This document shows positions 8,860-18,061 of a stretch of DNA of 64,000 nt, one piece after another; within the stretch, counting starts at the first letter, position 1, and each line of letters starts with the position of its first letter. The notes under the pieces are model-generated. The model was not told the origin of the DNA. It did not search any database and saw only the letters and a list, made by a program, of their open reading frames with translations. Both the position numbers and the translations under genes were made by a program. Origin of the DNA: Pedobacter sp. Leaf250 (GTDB taxonomy: Bacteria; Bacteroidota; Bacteroidia; Sphingobacteriales; Sphingobacteriaceae); assembly GCF_920984735.1 (NCBI RefSeq), contig NZ_CAKLBU010000012.1, positions 62,001 through 126,000 on the forward strand, read 5' to 3'.

Positions 8860-8940
8860 CGTCATTGTGAGGCACGAAGAAATCTTAAAACAATCGCTAT
8901 TAATTGGCGCATTAAGATTGCTTCGTTCCTCGCAATGACG
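8860..8940. repeat. Palindromic repeat, family A (CGTCATTGCGAGGCACGAAG type)
   Basis: Arms 'cgtcattgtgaggcacgaag' and 'ttgcttcgttcctcgcaatg' plus 'acg' flank an AT-rich loop, between the beta-helix gene and the oxidoreductase gene. Confidence 0.85.
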
Positions 8941-8963
8941 ACTTAAGAAATAAAAAATATATC

Positions 8964-10049
8964 ATGTTAAGATTAGGAATTTTAGGTTTAGGAGAGGGCA
9001 GAAGTACAATTTCTGCATCATTGGCGAGCAAAAAGTTTAAGCTCATTCAAATTTGTGATGCCAATAAAAAGCTTTGCGAAGAACGTGCTTTGGAATTTGA
9101 TTTTCAAAATTGGACGACCAATTACGAAGATATGCTAACCAGTGATAAAATCGATATGATTGCGATTTACACACCAGATCATTTGCATTTCGAACACATT
9201 AAATTAGCTCTGGAACATGGAAAACATGTTGTTTGTACAAAACCCTTCATCGATGATTTATCTCAAGCCAATGAACTCTTAGAATTGGCAAAAAAGTCGA
9301 GAAGAAAAATTTTCGTCGGACAAAGCTCTCGTTTTTTTGAGCCTGCAATGCGCCAAAAAAAGGATTTTGATAAAGGCTTAATTGGTGAATTAATTACTAT
9401 CGAAAGTCATTACCATGCAGACCATCGTTGGTTTTTAGAAAAAGGATGGTCATTAAAACAATCATTTAAATGGTTGTATGGAGGCCTAAGTCATCCTGTC
9501 GATTTTATTCGCTGGTATATGCCCGATATTGAAGAAGTAATGGGTTATGGCATGTTAAGCAGCAATGGTTTAAAAGCCGGAATCAAAAATGTAGATACCA
9601 TGCACTTTATTTTTAAAGCAAAAGATGGCAGAATTGCAAGAGTAAGCGGTGCTTACACCGGCCCAACGCAACCAGCAAGTCGCGATAGCGGAATGAGCTG
9701 TATTCTCCGCGGAACGGAAGGCGCAAGTCAGGCCGATTATCATGAATTACGTTATTCAGTTACAACAAAAACTGGCGAAGAAAAAATTATTACCTGGGGC
9801 GATTCTACTTTAAAGCATTATTTCCGTTTCGAAGGGCAAAGCCATCATGCGGGTGAGTACCAAAATTATTTGGATTATTTCGCAGATAGCATTAACAATA
9901 AATTTACTGCTTACCCAGATTTAAAAGAAGGCATTGGAACAGTTGCGCTACTTCAAGCAATGGATAAATCGATGGAAATAGGATTGCCTGTAAAAATTGA
10001 TGAGATTTTAAAAGCGAATAATATTACAAGGGAATCGATAGGACTATAA
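8964..10049 (+). CDS. Gfo/Idh/MocA family NAD(P)-dependent oxidoreductase
   Basis: 361-residue cytoplasmic sugar or inositol oxidoreductase of the Gfo/Idh/MocA family. The Rossmann dinucleotide-binding loop is 'GILGLGEGRS' at residues 4-13. The usual catalytic 'EKP' is replaced by 'TKP' in 'HVVCTKPFIDD', keeping the Lys. A C-terminal alpha/beta substrate domain follows, with 'YGGLSHPVDFIRWY' supplying a likely active-site His. It lies after a family A repeat and before a sugar symporter, so it probably oxidises or epimerises a sugar released by the upstream hydrolases. The exact sugar cannot be read from sequence. Length is normal for the family (330-390). Confidence 0.85.
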   Translation: MLRLGILGLGEGRSTISASLASKKFKLIQICDANKKLCEERALEFDFQNWTTNYEDMLTSDKIDMIAIYTPDHLHFEHIKLALEHGKHVVCTKPFIDDLSQANELLELAKKSRRKIFVGQSSRFFEPAMRQKKDFDKGLIGELITIESHYHADHRWFLEKGWSLKQSFKWLYGGLSHPVDFIRWYMPDIEEVMGYGMLSSNGLKAGIKNVDTMHFIFKAKDGRIARVSGAYTGPTQPASRDSGMSCILRGTEGASQADYHELRYSVTTKTGEEKIITWGDSTLKHYFRFEGQSHHAGEYQNYLDYFADSINNKFTAYPDLKEGIGTVALLQAMDKSMEIGLPVKIDEILKANNITRESIGL

Positions 10050-10050
10050 T

Positions 10051-10225
10051 TTTTTGCCACAGAAACGCGAAGGAACACGGAATAGAAGTAAAATATGTTA
10101 GTAATAAAACGGTCGTCATTGCGAGGCACGAAGCAATCTAATTTAGAAAAGAGATTACTTCATACCTCGCAATGACGCGGTGCCTAACAAAACAACTTCG
10201 TGAATTCTGTGATTCCGTGGCAAAA
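10051..10225. repeat. Nested inverted repeat: outer TTTTGCCAC element enclosing a family A copy
   Basis: The outer left arm begins 'tttttgccacagaaacgcga' at 10051. The outer right arm ends 'gattccgtggcaaaa' at 10225. A family A palindrome (10114-10177) sits in the loop. The outer arms are only partly complementary. Confidence 0.55.
10114..10177. repeat. Palindromic repeat, family A
   Basis: Arms 'cgtcattgcgaggcacgaag' and 'ttacttcatacctcgcaatg' plus 'acg', in the loop of a larger imperfect inverted repeat. Confidence 0.85.
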
Positions 10226-10243
10226 CTCTATTTAACATATTAA

Positions 10244-10298
10244 CCACAGATAAAAAGGATGAACACAGATGATAAATTTAATCCGTGTTTATCAGTGG
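10244..10298. repeat. Imperfect inverted repeat (CCACAGAT...CAGTGG)
   Basis: 'ccacagataaaaaggatgaa' pairs imperfectly with 'atccgtgtttatcagtgg'. It covers the alternative GTG start (10285) of the symporter, which favours the ATG at 10324 as the real start. The 10050-10323 gap holds only these repeats; no gene is seen in it. Confidence 0.5.
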
Positions 10299-10323
10299 AA
10301 AAAAAACTAACCAAACTAACCAG

Positions 10324-11913
10324 ATGAATAATATTGTAGAACGATTAACCAATTTAGATTACTTTATCGTCATCGCCTATCTTGTAATTTTAATTATTAT
10401 CGGGTATCGAGCCAGTTTTTCAAAGAAGAAAAGCGAAGACGAAAATTTGTTTTTAGCAAACAAATCATTAAACTGGTCTAGCATAGGTTTTAATATGTGG
10501 GGCACCAATGTAGGCCCATCAATGTTGGTTGCGTTTGCAAGTATTGGTTATTCAACTGGTATTGTAGCTGTTAATTTCGAGTGGTATGCCTTTATCTTTT
10601 TATTTTTATTGGCCATTGTTTTTGCTCCCAAATATCTCGCTGCCAAAGTAAGTACCATGCCCGAGTTTATGGGCAACCGATATGGAGATTCTACACAAAA
10701 TATATTAGCGTGGTATGCTTTAATTAAAATATTAATTTCCTGGTTATCGTTGGGTTTATTTGCAGGAGGCGTTTTAGTAAGGCAAATTCTGGGTGTTCCA
10801 ATGTGGCAATCGGTTACAGTATTGGTCGCTTTTGCAGGTTTATTTGCTTTTTTCGGTGGACTTAAAGCAATCGCAAAAGTAAACGTTTTTCAAATGATCT
10901 TATTAATCTGCGTTTCGCTTGCACTTACTTATTTAGGTTTAGATAAAGTAGGAGGAATCAGTGCATTATATCAAAAATCACCAAAAAGTTTTTGGAATTT
11001 GGTTCAGCCCGGAAGCGATCCTCAATATCCTTGGTATGCAATTCTGCTTGGATATCCCGTTTCTGCTGTAGCATTTTTCTGTACCGATCAATCGATGGTT
11101 CAGTCTGTTCTTGGAGCAAAAAATCTAGAACAGGGTCAGTTAGGCGTGAGTTTTATTGGTTGGCTCAAAATATTATCATTGCCTTTATTCATTGTAACAG
11201 GTATTTTATGCTATGTTTTATATCCAAATTTAGCCAACGCCGATATGGCATACATGACTATGGTAACCAACCTATTTCCTCCAGGTATGAACGGATTGGT
11301 GATAGTAGTACTTATTGCGGTTTTAGTCGGTACAATTGGATCTTGCCTAAATTCATTGAGTACAGTTTTTACTATGGATGTTTATGTAAAAAAAATTAAT
11401 CCTAATGCAACCACTAAAGAAATTATCAAAACCGGAAGGTTAACTGTAGTAGCCGGATGTATTTTCGCTATTTTGGTAGCCCTTGCAATTGATAATATTC
11501 AAGGTCTCAAATTGTTTGATGTTTTTCAGGCAGTTTTAGGATTTATTGCCCCACCATTGTCTGTAGTTTTTTTATCAACCGTATTTTGGAAAAGAACGAC
11601 TAAGAAAGCTGTTAATTTCACGCTTTCTATTGGGTCAATAATTAGCCTAGGTATTGGTGTGTGTTATTTATGGGTTTTTCCATCGTCTGAATATACATTT
11701 TGGCCGCACTATCTTGTATTATCATTTCTCATTTTTGCATTACTGATGATGTTATCAATAGTAATTTCTCTTGCAGACCGGTCACCATCAGTTTATGTTG
11801 TGAATGAGTCGCATCAGGCAAATATCGAGAAACCAAGTCGCCGTGTATGGATTTCATTCGGCGCTTTGGCCATAATAATGGTTGCACTTTATATTTTCTT
11901 CAACGGACATTAA
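10324..11913 (+). CDS. Sodium:solute symporter (SSS family), probable sugar transporter
   Basis: 529-residue inner-membrane Na+-coupled symporter of the SSS/SGLT family with about 14 hydrophobic segments. Family features include 'NLFLANKSLNWSSIGFNMWGTNVGPSMLV' at the first unwound helix (split here: 'NMWGTNVGPS' is the core), 'TMPEFMGNRYG' and 'GTIGSCLNSLSTVFTMDVY'. The last resembles the conserved late-helix signature with Ser/Thr sodium ligands. ATG at 10324 is preferred because the upstream GTG lies in a repeat. Its position between an oxidoreductase and a rhamnosidase suggests uptake of a mono- or oligosaccharide released in the periplasm. Substrate specificity is inference. Confidence 0.88.
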   Translation: MNNIVERLTNLDYFIVIAYLVILIIIGYRASFSKKKSEDENLFLANKSLNWSSIGFNMWGTNVGPSMLVAFASIGYSTGIVAVNFEWYAFIFLFLLAIVFAPKYLAAKVSTMPEFMGNRYGDSTQNILAWYALIKILISWLSLGLFAGGVLVRQILGVPMWQSVTVLVAFAGLFAFFGGLKAIAKVNVFQMILLICVSLALTYLGLDKVGGISALYQKSPKSFWNLVQPGSDPQYPWYAILLGYPVSAVAFFCTDQSMVQSVLGAKNLEQGQLGVSFIGWLKILSLPLFIVTGILCYVLYPNLANADMAYMTMVTNLFPPGMNGLVIVVLIAVLVGTIGSCLNSLSTVFTMDVYVKKINPNATTKEIIKTGRLTVVAGCIFAILVALAIDNIQGLKLFDVFQAVLGFIAPPLSVVFLSTVFWKRTTKKAVNFTLSIGSIISLGIGVCYLWVFPSSEYTFWPHYLVLSFLIFALLMMLSIVISLADRSPSVYVVNESHQANIEKPSRRVWISFGALAIIMVALYIFFNGH

Positions 11914-11919
11914 AATTTA

Positions 11920-11948
11920 CGTCATTGCGAGGTATGAAGCAATCTCTA
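11920..11948. repeat. Half copy of palindromic repeat family A
   Basis: 'cgtcattgcgaggtatgaag' followed by 'caatctcta', left arm only, in the 60 bp between the symporter and the next rhamnosidase. Confidence 0.7.
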
Positions 11949-11973
11949 TTCGCAGTACTTTTAATTAGACATT

Positions 11974-14139
11974 ATGAAAAACTTAAAAAAAATACTTTTA
12001 CTAGCAATTATCACTTGTTCAGCATTTCCAACTTTCGCCCAAAAAGCATCATGGATTTGGTACCCTGGTGATTTCGACATTTACATGAGCAACGTGATGC
12101 AAAACCGCAGAACAGAGAGAGGCTCGTTTTTTCCTGTGTTCTGGAAAATGGATAGCCATTATGTTCTAGTCGATTTTCACAAAGAATTCAATTTATCTCA
12201 ACCTGAAGAAGTAAAGCTATTTGTAGAAGGTACATATAATGTTAAAGTCGATGGTCAGGCAATTTCCGGTTTCCCAAAAACTATACAAATTCCAGCTGGT
12301 AAGCATAAGTTAAGTTTAAAGGTTTACAACCAGGCGCATGTACCGGCGGTTTTTGTGCAGGGAAAAACAATTGTTTCTGATGAGACTTGGCTAACAACTT
12401 TTGAAGATAAAGAATGGATTGACGAAAGTGGAAAAACTTCTGATAAATCGGGAACTACATTTGTTTCGGCTGGCTCCTGGAATTTGAATGACCCAACAAA
12501 ACTTCCTTCGCAATTTAAACTGCCAGTTAAACCAATGTCTGCTATAATGAGAAAGAAAAATGATGGCGGTGAATTACTGGATTTTGGAAGGGAAACATTT
12601 GGTTTCATTAAAGTTCATGGTTTAAAAGGTAAAGGACGCTTAAGTTTATACTATGGTGAATCGCCAGAAGAGGCGTTATCAGCAGATAAATGTGAAACTT
12701 TAGATTATGTTGATATCGATTTAGCGCAGAAAAAAGATTCGGTGATGCCACTATCAAAAGCATTTAGGTATGTTAATAGGCAAACAAACGGAAATGTAAC
12801 AATTGATTCTATTTCCATGCTTTACGAGTACGCACCAGTTACCGAACGTGGAAGTTTTAAATCATCAGATACTGAACTGAATAAAATTTACGATGTAGCC
12901 AAATACACCTTTCATTTAAACACCCGAGAGTTTTTTATTGATGGTATAAAACGCGATCGTTGGGTTTGGAGCGGCGATGCTTACCAAAGTTATTTAATGA
13001 ATTATTATTCGTTTTTTGATGCACCAACAGTTAAAAGAACTTTATTGGCGCAACGTGGTAAAGACCCTGTTACTGCCCACATCAATACCATTATGGATTA
13101 TTCTTTCTATTGGTTTTTGGGAATTTACGATTACTATAAATTTACCGGCGACAAAAAATTTGTGCAGGATATTTATCCGAGAATGCAATCGCTTATGACT
13201 TACATTGATGGTAGAAAAAATAAAAATGGGTTATTGGAATGGATGCCGGGTGACTGGATATTTATTGATTGGGCAGATAAATTAAGCAAAGATGGCGAAG
13301 TAAGTTTCGAACAATTGTTGTATGCAAGAAGTTTAGAAACAATAGCTTTATGCGCCAAACTTGCCAACGATTCAAATGGATCATTACAATACGATAAACA
13401 AGCGAAAGAACTAAAAGCCAAAATTTTTGAGTTGTACTGGAACCAAAATAAAAACGCCTTAGTGCATAGCCGAATTGATAATAAGCAAACCGATAATGTA
13501 ACCCGATATGCCAATATGTTTGGAATTTTCTTTGATTATTTTACGCCTGAACAAAAGCTGGCCGTAAAAAAGAATGTGCTTTTAAACAATAATGTAGCAA
13601 AAATTACAACACCTTATATGCGTTTTTATGAGTTAGAGGCATTGTGTGCAATGGGCGAGCAATCTTACGTACTAAAGGAGATGAAAAGCTATTGGGGTGG
13701 AATGTTAAATCTCGGCGCCACATCTTTTTGGGAAGAATATAATCCTGATAAAAAAGGAACAGAGCATTTAGCGATGTATGGTCGCCCATATGGAAAAAGC
13801 CTTTGCCATGCCTGGGGTGCTAGTCCGATTTATTTATTGGGAAAATATTATTTAGGGGTAGAGCCAACCGCACCAGGTTATGAATCGTATACCATTACGC
13901 CAAATTTAGGTGGTTTAGAGTGGATGGAAGGTAAAGTGCCAACTGCCAACGGTGATATTTCCGTTTATTGCAGTAAAAAGGAAATTAAGGTTTCTTCTGC
14001 TACCGGAAAAGGAAGATTAAGGTTAACCAGCAAAACCAAACCTGTTGTTAAAGGTTCGGAAGTTAAAGAAATATCGAAAGGTGTTTATGAGGTTACGATA
14101 GAGAAAGGGAAGGACTATTTAGTGAGATACTCGGGATAA
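11974..14139 (+). CDS. Alpha-L-rhamnosidase-like six-hairpin glycosidase (GH78 type)
   Basis: 721-residue secreted (alpha/alpha)6-barrel glycosidase. Signal peptide residues 1-22 end 'AFPTFAQ'. A lectin-like N-terminal beta domain 'ASWIWYPGDFD' is followed by a linker sandwich and a barrel with 'DGIKRDRWVWSGDAYQS' near residues 324-340, the place of the catalytic-acid motif. 'GATSFWEEYNP' near residues 580-590 is the place of the catalytic base Glu. A C-terminal beta domain has 'EPTAPGYESYTITPNLGG'. It is shorter than the 920-residue GH78 in this window because it lacks one N-terminal domain. It likely removes rhamnose from pectin fragments; a different deoxysugar cannot be excluded. Confidence 0.85.
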   Translation: MKNLKKILLLAIITCSAFPTFAQKASWIWYPGDFDIYMSNVMQNRRTERGSFFPVFWKMDSHYVLVDFHKEFNLSQPEEVKLFVEGTYNVKVDGQAISGFPKTIQIPAGKHKLSLKVYNQAHVPAVFVQGKTIVSDETWLTTFEDKEWIDESGKTSDKSGTTFVSAGSWNLNDPTKLPSQFKLPVKPMSAIMRKKNDGGELLDFGRETFGFIKVHGLKGKGRLSLYYGESPEEALSADKCETLDYVDIDLAQKKDSVMPLSKAFRYVNRQTNGNVTIDSISMLYEYAPVTERGSFKSSDTELNKIYDVAKYTFHLNTREFFIDGIKRDRWVWSGDAYQSYLMNYYSFFDAPTVKRTLLAQRGKDPVTAHINTIMDYSFYWFLGIYDYYKFTGDKKFVQDIYPRMQSLMTYIDGRKNKNGLLEWMPGDWIFIDWADKLSKDGEVSFEQLLYARSLETIALCAKLANDSNGSLQYDKQAKELKAKIFELYWNQNKNALVHSRIDNKQTDNVTRYANMFGIFFDYFTPEQKLAVKKNVLLNNNVAKITTPYMRFYELEALCAMGEQSYVLKEMKSYWGGMLNLGATSFWEEYNPDKKGTEHLAMYGRPYGKSLCHAWGASPIYLLGKYYLGVEPTAPGYESYTITPNLGGLEWMEGKVPTANGDISVYCSKKEIKVSSATGKGRLRLTSKTKPVVKGSEVKEISKGVYEVTIEKGKDYLVRYSG

Positions 14140-14150
14140 CTGAATATTTC

Positions 14151-14238
14151 CGTCATTGCGGGTCACGAAGCAATCTCAAAGCAATCGCTATTTCATCTAA
14201 TGAAGAATAGTAAGATTGCTTCATGACTAGCAATGACG
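14151..14238. repeat. Palindromic repeat, family A, between convergent genes
   Basis: Arms 'cgtcattgcgggtcacgaag' and 'ttgcttcatgactagcaatg' plus 'acg'. It lies between the convergent rhamnosidase and IclR genes and could act as a two-way transcription barrier, although it has no T-tract. Confidence 0.8.
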
Positions 14239-14253
14239 ACTTTTAGCTGAATT

Positions 14254-15027
14254 TTAAACCCCAATCCTCTGTTCAATTTTTTTAACACATTTATTGGCTT
14301 CAGCGAGAATTACATCATTTTCAATGGCTTTATCATTGTTTAAGGCATTTAACATTGAAATTGTTAAACAGGCGATAATACCATTATTGCTATCTACGCC
14401 AATGGGAATCGAAATATCTGTTACACCAGAAACTGAATCACTGTTTTTAAAATATGAACCTGTTTTCTTGATGTCATCTAAAGAAAGCATGAAATCATCC
14501 TGTTGAGATTTGCCATATTTTTTAAAAATAGAGTTGTTTCTTAAAGTTGTTCTTTTCTCAATATCAGGCATATAAGCCAATAGAACCTTTCCAGATGCTG
14601 TTAATGGCAAAGGGAATAAATTTCCTTCTTCAATCGAAAGTGCAATTGGACCAGGGCTTTTAGCATGGATAATAACCATCACTTGGTTCATATACAAAAT
14701 ACTTAAGTGGCAAGATTGGCGGATGGTATTGGCTAATTCTTCTAATGGAAATTGAGCCGCCTTACGAAGTTCATCCATCGGAGAGTGCCTGTGTGATAAG
14801 TAAAAAAGCTTTAACGATAACCTGTATTTTCCCGAAACCTCATCGCGTAATATATATCCACGGCTCTCTAAACTCATCAACATCCGGTAAATTTCGTTAG
14901 GCGTTTTTTCAATGCCAATGGCAATTTCCGTTTGAGATAGGGGAATGGATTGTGCCGATAAATATTCCAATATATCAAGTCCTTTATCTAAAGCTGGCGC
15001 CTGATATTTTGATTCCTTTTCGTTCAT
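14254..15027 (-). CDS. IclR family transcriptional regulator
   Basis: 257-residue DNA-binding regulator. The N-terminal winged helix-turn-helix (residues about 8-75) includes 'SQTEIAIGIEKTPNEIYRML' as the HTH, and 'LESRGYILRDEVSGKYRLS' as the wing. The C-terminal IclR effector domain (about 85-255) has 'GKVLLAYMP' and 'GVTDISIPIGVDSNNG'. KdgR of enterobacteria, which controls pectin catabolism, belongs to the same family, so a pectin- or sugar-acid-responsive role is plausible. It is transcribed divergently from the 15302-29956 gene run with 274 bp between, and is therefore the natural candidate regulator of that run. Effector unknown. Confidence 0.92.
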   Translation of the reverse strand: MNEKESKYQAPALDKGLDILEYLSAQSIPLSQTEIAIGIEKTPNEIYRMLMSLESRGYILRDEVSGKYRLSLKLFYLSHRHSPMDELRKAAQFPLEELANTIRQSCHLSILYMNQVMVIIHAKSPGPIALSIEEGNLFPLPLTASGKVLLAYMPDIEKRTTLRNNSIFKKYGKSQQDDFMLSLDDIKKTGSYFKNSDSVSGVTDISIPIGVDSNNGIIACLTISMLNALNNDKAIENDVILAEANKCVKKIEQRIGV

Positions 15028-15065
15028 ACATGTTTAAATTTGGTCGTAGCGTATTTTTTACATTT

Positions 15066-15073
15066 CAAACATA
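15066..15073 (-). promoter_or_regulatory. Possible -7 box for the IclR gene
   Basis: On the - strand the sequence reads TATGTTTG, matching the Bacteroidota -7 consensus TAnnTTTG, 38 bp upstream of the IclR start codon. No good -33 TTTG is evident. Confidence 0.35.
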
Positions 15074-15156
15074 CAAAATGCTTTCCTAATTAGCGATTAG
15101 AACACATTCTATAATTTTAAACAAGATAATATGTTTTCATATTTAAAAAAAATATT

Positions 15157-15164
15157 TATATTTG
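15157..15164 (+). promoter_or_regulatory. Probable -7 promoter box for the rhamnosidase/CoA-transferase gene run
   Basis: TATATTTG matches the Bacteroidota -7 consensus TAnnTTTG. A weak upstream element 'gttttc' lies about 20 bp before it, near the expected -33 position. It is 137 bp upstream of the GH78 start. The rest of the 274 bp divergent region is very AT-rich, with no gene. Confidence 0.45.
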
Positions 15165-15301
15165 AATTACGCATAAAAATTAAAGTTAACAAATATTTCA
15201 AGCTTATTTGTTTGGTTTATAAGGTAATTTTAATCAATATTTTATGATGATAACCAAATTATAAACCCTATAAGCATCGAATTGAAGATGTAAGTGAATT
15301 G

Positions 15302-18061
15302 ATGAGCAAAATCGTACTTTTTTCTTGGTTGTATTTATTAAGCATTTCGCTTTTTGCGCAAGATATAAAGGTTGCTCAATTACGTTGTGTTTATAAAAAT
15401 AACCCTATTGGTATCGATTTAGCTACACCAAATTTGAGTTGGAAATTACAATCATCAAATCACAATGTGATGCAAACTGCCTACCAAATATTGGTTTCAG
15501 GCAATTTGGCTAATCTGAACAAAAATATTGGTGATGTTTGGGATACCAAAAAAGTGAATTCCAGTCAATCAATTCAGATACAATATGATGGAGCTAAACT
15601 TTTATCAACCAAAACATACTATTACAAAGTCCGCGTTTGGGATAATTTAGGACATGAATCTAACTGGAGCGATACTGCCCTTTGGCAAATGGGTTTACTT
15701 AGTGCCGATGATTGGACGGGTGCCAAATGGATTGCTTATGAGAAACTTGCCGATTCTAATGTGAACGTACTTCCAACGGATGGAAAAAAGGATAAATACA
15801 ATTCAAATAACATCTTGCCGATGTTTCGTAAAGATTTCTCTGTTACCAAAAGCATCAAAAAGGCAACAGCTTTTATCTCGGGTTTAGGGCATTTCGAAAT
15901 GACTTTAAACGGCGAAAAAGTAGGGGATGATTTTTTAGCGCCTGGCTGGACAAAATACGATAAAGAAGCTTTGTATGTTACTTATGATGTAACCAAGCAA
16001 TTAAAAAAGGGTGCAAACGCAATTGGCGTGACGCTTGGGAACGGGTTTTACTATGTTCCACCAGTTAAAGAAAGGTATAGAAAATTAAAGGTGGCTTATG
16101 GTTATCCAAAAATGATTTGTCGTGTTTTGGTTGAATACAGCGATGGTTCATCTGCAAATATCATCAGCAACCAAAGCTGGAAAACTTCACCATCACCAAT
16201 TACTTTCTCAAGCATTTATGGTGGAGAAGATTACAACGCAAATTTAGAGCAAAAAGGCTGGGATATAGCAGGATTTAATGATGAAAATTGGAAATCGGCT
16301 TTGCTGGTTGATGGACCAAAATTGAATGCCCAAAAGGAAGAGCCTGTAAAAGTTTTTGAATATACTTCCTCTATAAAAACTACCCGTGTTCCTAATGGGG
16401 AGTGGGTTTACGATATGAGGCAAAATTCATCATCCATAATAGAATTGAAGGTTCGTGGTAAAAAAGGCGATACCATTCGCATTACACCAGCAGAGTTAAT
16501 AAAAGATGATGGTTCGGTAACGCAAAAAAATATTGGTGGTCCTTCTTTCTTTACCTATATTTTAAAAGGTGATGGAATTGAAATATGGAGACCAAAGTTC
16601 TTTTATACAGGATTTAGATATTTGCAGGTGAAAGGAGCTAATCCTTTTTACAAGGAGGACGATCAAAGTAAAACCGTAATTCTGAATATAAGAGCTTACC
16701 ATGTACGAAATGCTGCAGAACAAGTTGGTCAATTCAGCTCATCGAATGAACTTTTCAACCAAACATTTAAATTGATTGATTGGTCGATAAAAAGCAATAT
16801 GGTTAGCGTTTTTACCGATTGTCCGCACCGTGAAAAATTAGGCTGGTTGGAGCAACTGCATTTAATGGGCAATTCGGTTGGCTATAATTATGATGCTGCA
16901 CCGCTATTTAAAAAAGCTTTGCAGGATATGAAAAATTCGCAATTACCAAACGGCCTAATTCCTGAAATTGCACCTGAATACGTGAAATTTGAATGGGGTG
17001 GCGATATGTTCCGCGATTCGCCAGAGTGGGGCAGCAGTAGCATTTTGTTGCCTTGGTATTTGTATCAGTGGTACGGCGATAAGCAGGCCATGGTAGATTA
17101 TTATCCAATGATGCAGCGCTATATTAATTATTTAGCTACAAAAGCAAACAATAACATTCTATCTCAAGGTTTAGGCGATTGGTACGATTTAGGTCCGAAA
17201 CCACCGGGTGTTTCCCAATTAACGCCAATGGGTGTAACTGGCACAGCTATTTATTACTACGATTTAAAAATTTTGGAAAAAATGGCTACGCTTTTAGGTA
17301 AAAAAGCAGATGCGATTGCTTATTCAAAACTTGCTGTTGAAGTAAGAAAATCATTCAATAATAAGTTTTTTGATCGTAAAACCAAGCAATATGCAACCGG
17401 TTCTCAAGCGGCCAATGCTATGGCTGTTTACATGGGTTTAGTTGAGGATAATGACAAAAACGCGGTAATTGATAATTTAGTTAAAGATATCAGAGATAGA
17501 AAAAACAGCTTAACAGCAGGAGATATCGGTTATCGTTATGTGCTGCGTGTTTTGGAAGAAGCCGGAAAATCTGATGTGATTTTCGATATGAACAGTCGTT
17601 CGGATGTTCCGGGTTATGGAATGCAAATTGCCAAAGGCGCTACAGCTTTAACCGAAAGTTGGGCAGCTTTGCCAACCGTTTCAAACAATCATTTTATGCT
17701 CGGGCATTTAATGGAATGGCTGTACAGTGGCGTGGGCGGTATCCGGCAGGCTGAAAATTCTATCGCTTTCAATAAAATTAAAATCGAGCCTGAAGTGGTT
17801 GGCGATTTAGTTTCGGCAAAAGTAAGTTATAATTCTCCATACGGTGAGATTTCATCTTCATGGAAAAAAACAGATCAGGAATTTACACTAGAGGTTAATG
17901 TTCCTGTAAATACAAAAGCAGATGTTTACTTTCCAGGCACCAAGAAACAGAAAATTACCGATGAGTTAAATCCAAAAATGAGCGCTTTAAGTTTTGAAAA
18001 CGGCAAGGCAAAAATTACTATCGGTTCTGGCCATTATAAATTTATAAGTACCTATGAATAA
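15302..18061 (+). CDS. Alpha-L-rhamnosidase, GH78, full length
   Basis: 919-residue secreted alpha-L-rhamnosidase. The ATG at 15302 is taken over the TTG directly before it. The signal peptide ends 'SISLFAQ'. Domains in order are: Fn3-like Bac_rhamnosid N-domain with 'NPIGIDLATPNLSWKLQS'; carbohydrate-binding beta domain with 'KATAFISGLGHFEMTLNGEK' and 'LAPGWTKYDKEALYVTYDVT'; concanavalin-like 'VYDMRQNSSSIIEL'; six-hairpin barrel with 'FTDCPHREKLGWLEQLHLMG' near residues 502-521; catalytic base region 'GATALTESWAAL'; and a C-terminal beta domain. The normal Asp/Arg acid motif is modified ('WLEQ' rather than 'W.GD'), as in the subgroup annotated as rhamnosidase from other Bacteroidota. It overlaps the next gene by 8 bp, indicating coupled translation. 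Confidence 0.92.
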   Translation: MSKIVLFSWLYLLSISLFAQDIKVAQLRCVYKNNPIGIDLATPNLSWKLQSSNHNVMQTAYQILVSGNLANLNKNIGDVWDTKKVNSSQSIQIQYDGAKLLSTKTYYYKVRVWDNLGHESNWSDTALWQMGLLSADDWTGAKWIAYEKLADSNVNVLPTDGKKDKYNSNNILPMFRKDFSVTKSIKKATAFISGLGHFEMTLNGEKVGDDFLAPGWTKYDKEALYVTYDVTKQLKKGANAIGVTLGNGFYYVPPVKERYRKLKVAYGYPKMICRVLVEYSDGSSANIISNQSWKTSPSPITFSSIYGGEDYNANLEQKGWDIAGFNDENWKSALLVDGPKLNAQKEEPVKVFEYTSSIKTTRVPNGEWVYDMRQNSSSIIELKVRGKKGDTIRITPAELIKDDGSVTQKNIGGPSFFTYILKGDGIEIWRPKFFYTGFRYLQVKGANPFYKEDDQSKTVILNIRAYHVRNAAEQVGQFSSSNELFNQTFKLIDWSIKSNMVSVFTDCPHREKLGWLEQLHLMGNSVGYNYDAAPLFKKALQDMKNSQLPNGLIPEIAPEYVKFEWGGDMFRDSPEWGSSSILLPWYLYQWYGDKQAMVDYYPMMQRYINYLATKANNNILSQGLGDWYDLGPKPPGVSQLTPMGVTGTAIYYYDLKILEKMATLLGKKADAIAYSKLAVEVRKSFNNKFFDRKTKQYATGSQAANAMAVYMGLVEDNDKNAVIDNLVKDIRDRKNSLTAGDIGYRYVLRVLEEAGKSDVIFDMNSRSDVPGYGMQIAKGATALTESWAALPTVSNNHFMLGHLMEWLYSGVGGIRQAENSIAFNKIKIEPEVVGDLVSAKVSYNSPYGEISSSWKKTDQEFTLEVNVPVNTKADVYFPGTKKQKITDELNPKMSALSFENGKAKITIGSGHYKFISTYE

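Noticed and set aside
10285-10323. GTG at 10285 as the start of the sodium symporter
   Set aside because: The GTG and the next codons lie in and just after an inverted repeat; the ATG at 10324 gives the normal polar N-terminus of the family.
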